A stretch of 12,149 nt of DNA from Acephala macrosclerotiorum (Eukaryota > Ascomycota > Leotiomycetes > Helotiales > Mollisiaceae), in contig MU119941.1 of assembly GCA_014904845.1 (NCBI GenBank), forward strand, positions 1-12,149, given 5' to 3'. The notes beneath the pieces are model-generated. The model was not told the DNA's origin. It did no database searches and saw nothing but the letters and a program-made list of their open reading frames with translations. The position numbers and the translations under genes are program-made. Shown in pieces: positions 8,074-12,149 of the stretch (the stretch's first letter is position 1; each line of letters opens with the position of its first letter).

Positions 8074-8337
8074 ATGGCGACCAGTGATCCAACGAACTTT
8101 CAACGTTTATTTGCTCGGGCGTTCAAGAGATTGCACAAGCAAATAGAGCGAGAAGAAATAGCAAAGTTTTGTTTAGCAATCTCTAAAAATGAGAACTTTC
8201 TATTTAGGAAGAGCGAATTGAAATTGCCTATGGACTTGGAGTCGATAAAGATTATTAAGAATTCGATGTTTAAAAAACGTTCAAAAAAACGTAAAAAAGC
8301 GTTAAATAAAAATAAGCGTTTAAATATAATAGTTTAA
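8074..8337 (+). pseudogene. Probable 5' remnant of a gene running into the mutated block
   Basis: The ATG at 8074 is in a good context (GACATGG). The first 60 or so codons have normal composition and give a helical, charged sequence (residues about 10-40, FQRLFARAFKRLHKQIEREE). From about 8262 the codons become A/T-only. The protein then turns into a Lys/Arg-rich tail (residues 67-81) and stops at TAA 8335-8337. The next in-frame stop is again TAA (8389). Fading of composition within one frame suggests a once longer gene whose downstream part was converted by RIP-like mutation, with TAA coming from CAA. No family was recognised. A short intact protein of 87 residues remains possible. Confidence 0.45.
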
Positions 8338-10322
8338 ACTTTTAAAAAAAATACTATAAATAATATAAAAAGTTTAATTAAAAATTATTAATACGAATTT
8401 AATATTAAATTTTTAAAAATTATTAATTATTAATTAAAATTTAATTAATCGATTCGTATATTTTATTTTAATTAATATTTCGTATTATTTCAAAAAAAAA
8501 AAAAAGGTTAAATTTATTAAATATAAAAAAAAATAAAATTAATTTAATATTTGTAATTATATAAAAAATTTTTTTAATAAATTAAAATATATTACAAAAA
8601 AAAAAGTTTTTATAAAATGTGTAATTAATATTTAAAATATTTTTATAAAAACTGAAAATTAAACGAGAAAAAAAATAAAAAAATAAAAATAAATTTAATT
8701 AATTATTTATATTATAAAATTTTTTTTTTTTTAATATATTATCGATTAAATTTATTATCGTTTACGATCGAAATTTTATAATAAAAATAATAAAAATATT
8801 TTAATACGATATTAATAAGTTTTAAAATTTTTAATATAATTAAAATAATAATATTTTTTATATAAAATCGAATTTAAAAAATTTTACGAATTAAATTAAA
8901 AAAATTTAAAATTTATTAATTATACGAAACGTTTAAATTATCGAATAAATAATTATTTAATATTAATTATTTAAATAATAAATATTTTAATAAAAATTTT
9001 ATATTAATAAAAATATATTTTAAATTAATTTAAATTATAACGAAATTAATTACGCGAAAATTTTTTATATAAAATTCGTAAAATTAAAAATAGAAAAATT
9101 ATTTTACTTTTAAATAAAATTCTATATACGAGATAAAAATATTAAATAATCACTTAAAAATAAATTAATAAAAATTGATTTTTCAAATTATAATTATAAA
9201 TTTTTTTTTAAAAATATAATTAATATAAATTAAATATAAACGATTAATTTATCGATATATTAAAATCGAAATTCGTATATATAAACTTTATTAAAATTTT
9301 ATCGAATAATAATTTTTATTAATAATAATTTCATTTAAATATTTTATTATATTTTTAAACGTTATTATATTAAATTCAAACTTTAATAAAAAAAATAATA
9401 TATTTTATTTATCGCGATATTTTTAAAAAAAAATTTAAAAAATTAAAAAAAAAAATATATATATATAATATAATAAAAAAATATAAAAATTATTTTTATT
9501 ATAAATAATTCGTCGATTTAATAAATTCGAAAAAATTTTTAATAATACGTTTATTCGAATTAAAATTAATAATTAAAATTATTTTTTTAATTATTTTTTT
9601 TTTAAAAAATTAAAAAACAATATAATTTTAATTATAAAATACGTAAAAAACGATTTCAAAAACGAACGTAAATAAAAAAATAAAACAAATTTTAATATTT
9701 TTTTTTTTTTTAAATATTTTTCGTTTTTTCGATATTTTTTTATTAAATAACGTTTTTTTAAAAAATACTTTAACGATTAAATAATATTATATTAATAAAA
9801 AATCGAAACGTATTAAAAAGTTTATTCGAATTATAATAAAACTTATAAAATTTATATTTCAAATAAAAAAATAAAAAAAAATTATATTTAAAAAAATCTT
9901 TAAAAAAATATAAATACAAATTTTTCGAATAATTTTTCTCGAAATATTAACGTTAATTACGATTTATTTTCGCAAATAAAAAAAAAAATAAAAAAAATTT
10001 AAAACGTATACGCGATTACGATATTATATCGATAAATTCTATATATTTCTTTTTTAAACTTTAATATTTAATCTTTATTTAAATTTAATAATTACTAAAA
10101 AAATACTATTATAATTTTATTAAAAAATAATTTTTGTTTATATTAAAAACCAATAATTAAAATGCATTTAAAACGATCGAATTAATTAAATAATAAAAAA
10201 TTCTCTCGAAATATAATATTTTTATAATAATTATTATTATAAATTATAATTAATCGCTAGTAATTTTATTTAAACGTATTATATTTATTCGATATTACGC
10301 TATTTATTGGCGCCTACGAATT
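8338..10322. other. AT-rich, RIP-like mutated block (no gene)
   Basis: About 2 kb with C almost only in CpG; for example all three C bases in 9001-9060, and four of five in 9241-9300. No frame is usable. Both edges fade gradually over 60-100 bp, unlike the sharp edges at 1160 and 4019. It is either a heavily mutated inserted transposon or the mutated middle of a gene whose ends survive at 8074 and 10323-11204. Confidence 0.7.
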
Positions 10323-11204
10323 CTTATTAAAAAAATAGAAGAAATAATTCGAGACGTTTAATTACTTTTTTAAGCACTATAAAACGATTTGCGAGCTGCG
10401 CAGTTTTTATACTAGCACAAAGAGTTAGAAAACCTCGTCGCACACTTACAATTAAAAACGAACTCTCAAAGAGAGGCGGTAGAAATTGAGCTTCGGAATA
10501 TACACAATACAAAAATTGAAATAAAAGAGAGGCTGGCTGAACTAGAGTCAAAGGCAAGCCAATTGACCCAGTCTTTAGAAGCGGAAAGCAAAACCCACCG
10601 ACCAATTGATATCGAGGCATTGCGGTCCCTGGAAGAGGCACTCAGTAGGCCAGCTGTGGCCAAACCTCTACCTATCACTGCCCAGGATCAAGTTTGGCAG
10701 TGGACAGAGAATAGCGTGGGCATGATAATTAATCGGAAGCACGCTGGAGCTACCAAAAGGCTGACCGTTAAAGTTGAACCTCCGGGCCCAGATTCTCGAG
10801 ATCAGCGGTTGCTACGTGCTCCAGTTTTGGCTACCAATGCGCTCCGTGATTCTTACGAGAGCTCTTACGGATATATGGGCGAGCGGGATTCCTTGCACAA
10901 ACGTCGAAAATGTGCTAGAGAGGCGGATGAGACCGAGCAAGAGGCATTTCAAGGATCAGTCCAGGACTCTCAAGTCACCACCAGATCGATGACGCTTCGG
11001 CGCACCGCCGTTCAAGGACACGAGAGCTTCAGGTTAACACCTGACATGCAGACAAGGGCTAAGAATGAAACAGCTAAGCATGTGCGACCTTCGGCAGGAC
11101 AACTTCAGCCTTCGACACAGTATCCTCCAGATCCAGTTTCTACAGATGATGACGACAAAAGCACGGACTATAGTTCTGTGCCTACGAACTACGAGTGGAA
11201 ATAA
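10323..11204 (+). pseudogene. 3' part of a RIP-damaged gene: coiled-coil, basic, acidic-tailed protein of unknown function
   Basis: A frame is open for 262 codons from 10416 to the TAA ending at 11204, but its first ATG lies at codon 103, so the natural start is upstream. Extending upstream in frame, coherent protein continues but is cut by TAA at 10359, 10371 and 10380 and TAG at 10413. Each is what CAA or CAG would become after C-to-T change. Residues about 1-60 of the open part form a Leu/Ile- and Glu/Lys-rich probable coiled coil (for example IEIKERLAELESKASQL). The remainder is polar and probably disordered, with a possible nuclear signal HKRRK (residues 161-165) and an acidic DDDD (244-247). 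The TAG at 10413 lies in a TTTTTATACTAG context and could instead be an intron acceptor. Function unknown; a transposon protein C-terminus is possible. Composition is normal from about 10380 on. Confidence 0.55.
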
Positions 11205-11313
11205 CGATCGATATCACTATTTTTTACTCTAATTATAATTTATAAAGATATGCTATTAATTACTATACAATTCTTATTTAAGCGCTTTTCAATTTTGATT
11301 AGAATTCAAACAA

Positions 11314-11330
11314 GCGATTTAAAAAATCGC
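11314..11330. repeat. Small hairpin GCGATTT / AAATCGC
   Basis: Perfect 7-bp arms around AAA, 110 bp downstream of the stop at 11204. Possible transcript 3' structure, or chance. Confidence 0.4.
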
Positions 11331-11341
11331 GTAATATAAAC

Positions 11342-11390
11342 GTTCGATTTGATCGATATAAATAATTTTAATTCTTGTAATAAATCGAAC
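11342..11390. repeat. Inverted repeat GTTCGATTT / AAATCGAAC
   Basis: Perfect 9-bp arms (11342-11350 and 11382-11390) are separated by 31 bp. Together with the adjacent hairpin they form a small structured area beyond the gene remnant. Role unknown. Confidence 0.45.
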
Positions 11391-12149
11391 TTCGAAATTT
11401 TAAACTCACGAATTAATATTAGAATCTTTAATTATTTTTACATTTTCTACAAATTAAATTTTAATTTTGTTATTAAAGTTTTTTGTAATTTAATATTTAA
11501 TATAAAATTTTTTATACGAATTATATAAAAAACGAAATTAATTAATTTGAAAAGATTTTCAATGTTTTATAATTAATTAATTTTCAAGTTTTTTATAAGA
11601 ATTTTTAATATTTACAAAGAGAATTATAATAATTAAAATCAATATTTTAATAGTTTTAAATAAAATATTAATTTTAATATAATTTAATTTTATATTATAA
11701 TTCGAAATATTTTTTTAATAAATTCAAAATATTTTATTGTTTATATTATTATTAATATTAATATTTATATATTTATTATAAATAATAAATCGTTTTATAT
11801 TATATAAAAATAAAATTAAAAAAAATTTAAAATCGTTTTAAAAACTTTTTATATTTAAAAAATTTATTATTTTTAAATCGTTTATAAAATAAATTTTATA
11901 AAAAATAAAAAAATAAATTATATTATTTTAAACGAGATTTTAAAATATTTATTTGTTTTATAAATACGTATTTTTTTTTTTTTTTTTTAATTTTTAAAAC
12001 TTTTTTTATATAAATTATTTTATAATTAGTAATTTTTTTTTCAATAAATTGATTTTAATTAATTTTTAAAGTTTTTTTTAATATTTATTTAATTAAATTT
12101 ATTTAATATTTTAATTATATTTAATTAATAAACGATTTAAATTATAATT

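Larger units (their letters stand above)
11205..12149. other. AT-rich block after the gene remnant, with graded edge
   Basis: Immediately after the stop, sequence still holds scattered non-CpG C and G (to about 11440), then becomes almost pure A/T to the window end. No gene is seen. The gradient resembles the spread of RIP-type mutation from a repeat into neighbouring single-copy DNA. Confidence 0.65.

Noticed and set aside
10327..10641. 104-codon minus-strand frame opposite the gene remnant
   Set aside because: Antisense shadow of the coiled-coil frame; its hydrophobic translation follows from the reverse complement of Glu/Lys codons.
10774..10992. 72-codon plus-strand frame inside the 3' gene remnant
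   Set aside because: A +1 frame within the longer 262-codon frame, with no support of its own.

Overview
The window looks like part of a transposon-rich, compartmentalised genome of a filamentous ascomycete (Pezizomycotina). Four very AT-rich blocks (about 1-1160, 2096-4018, 8338-10322 and 11205-12149) alternate with segments of ordinary composition. In the AT blocks most remaining C and G bases sit in CpG, and long coding frames are absent. This is what repeat-induced point mutation (RIP), or a similar C-to-T process that spares CpG, would leave behind. No bacterial-type genes, rRNA or tRNA were recognised.

Layout: a 0.9 kb GC-normal island without a convincing gene lies at 1170-2095, with a degenerate TCCTA repeat array and hairpins. 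A larger island runs from 4020 to about 8260. Its clear gene is an intact, intronless endonuclease/exonuclease/phosphatase (EEP) family protein on the minus strand (4599-5507). The rest of the island is degenerate direct and inverted repeats plus open frames I cannot assign. At the island's right edge an ORF starting at 8074 runs into AT-mutated sequence and is probably a broken gene. After 2 kb of AT-rich sequence, a second broken gene (about 10323-11204, plus strand) keeps a clean 262-codon 3' part. Its 5' part carries TAA/TAG stops where CAA/CAG would be expected.

The main observation is that the EEP gene lies inside a 1203 bp unit (4473-5675). The unit is bounded by gap-free 75 bp terminal inverted repeats (64 of 75 identical) that begin CAGT and are flanked by TA on both sides. 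These are the hallmarks of a Tc1/mariner-type non-autonomous element. The element consists of little besides its ends and the nuclease gene, which suggests that an EEP gene has been captured as cargo by a MITE-like transposon. The EEP active-site residues are all present, so the cargo may be functional.

Apart from this element, the window gives no sign of genes acting in a shared pathway. It reads as a repeat-decayed compartment with one intact mobile-looking gene and several gene remnants.
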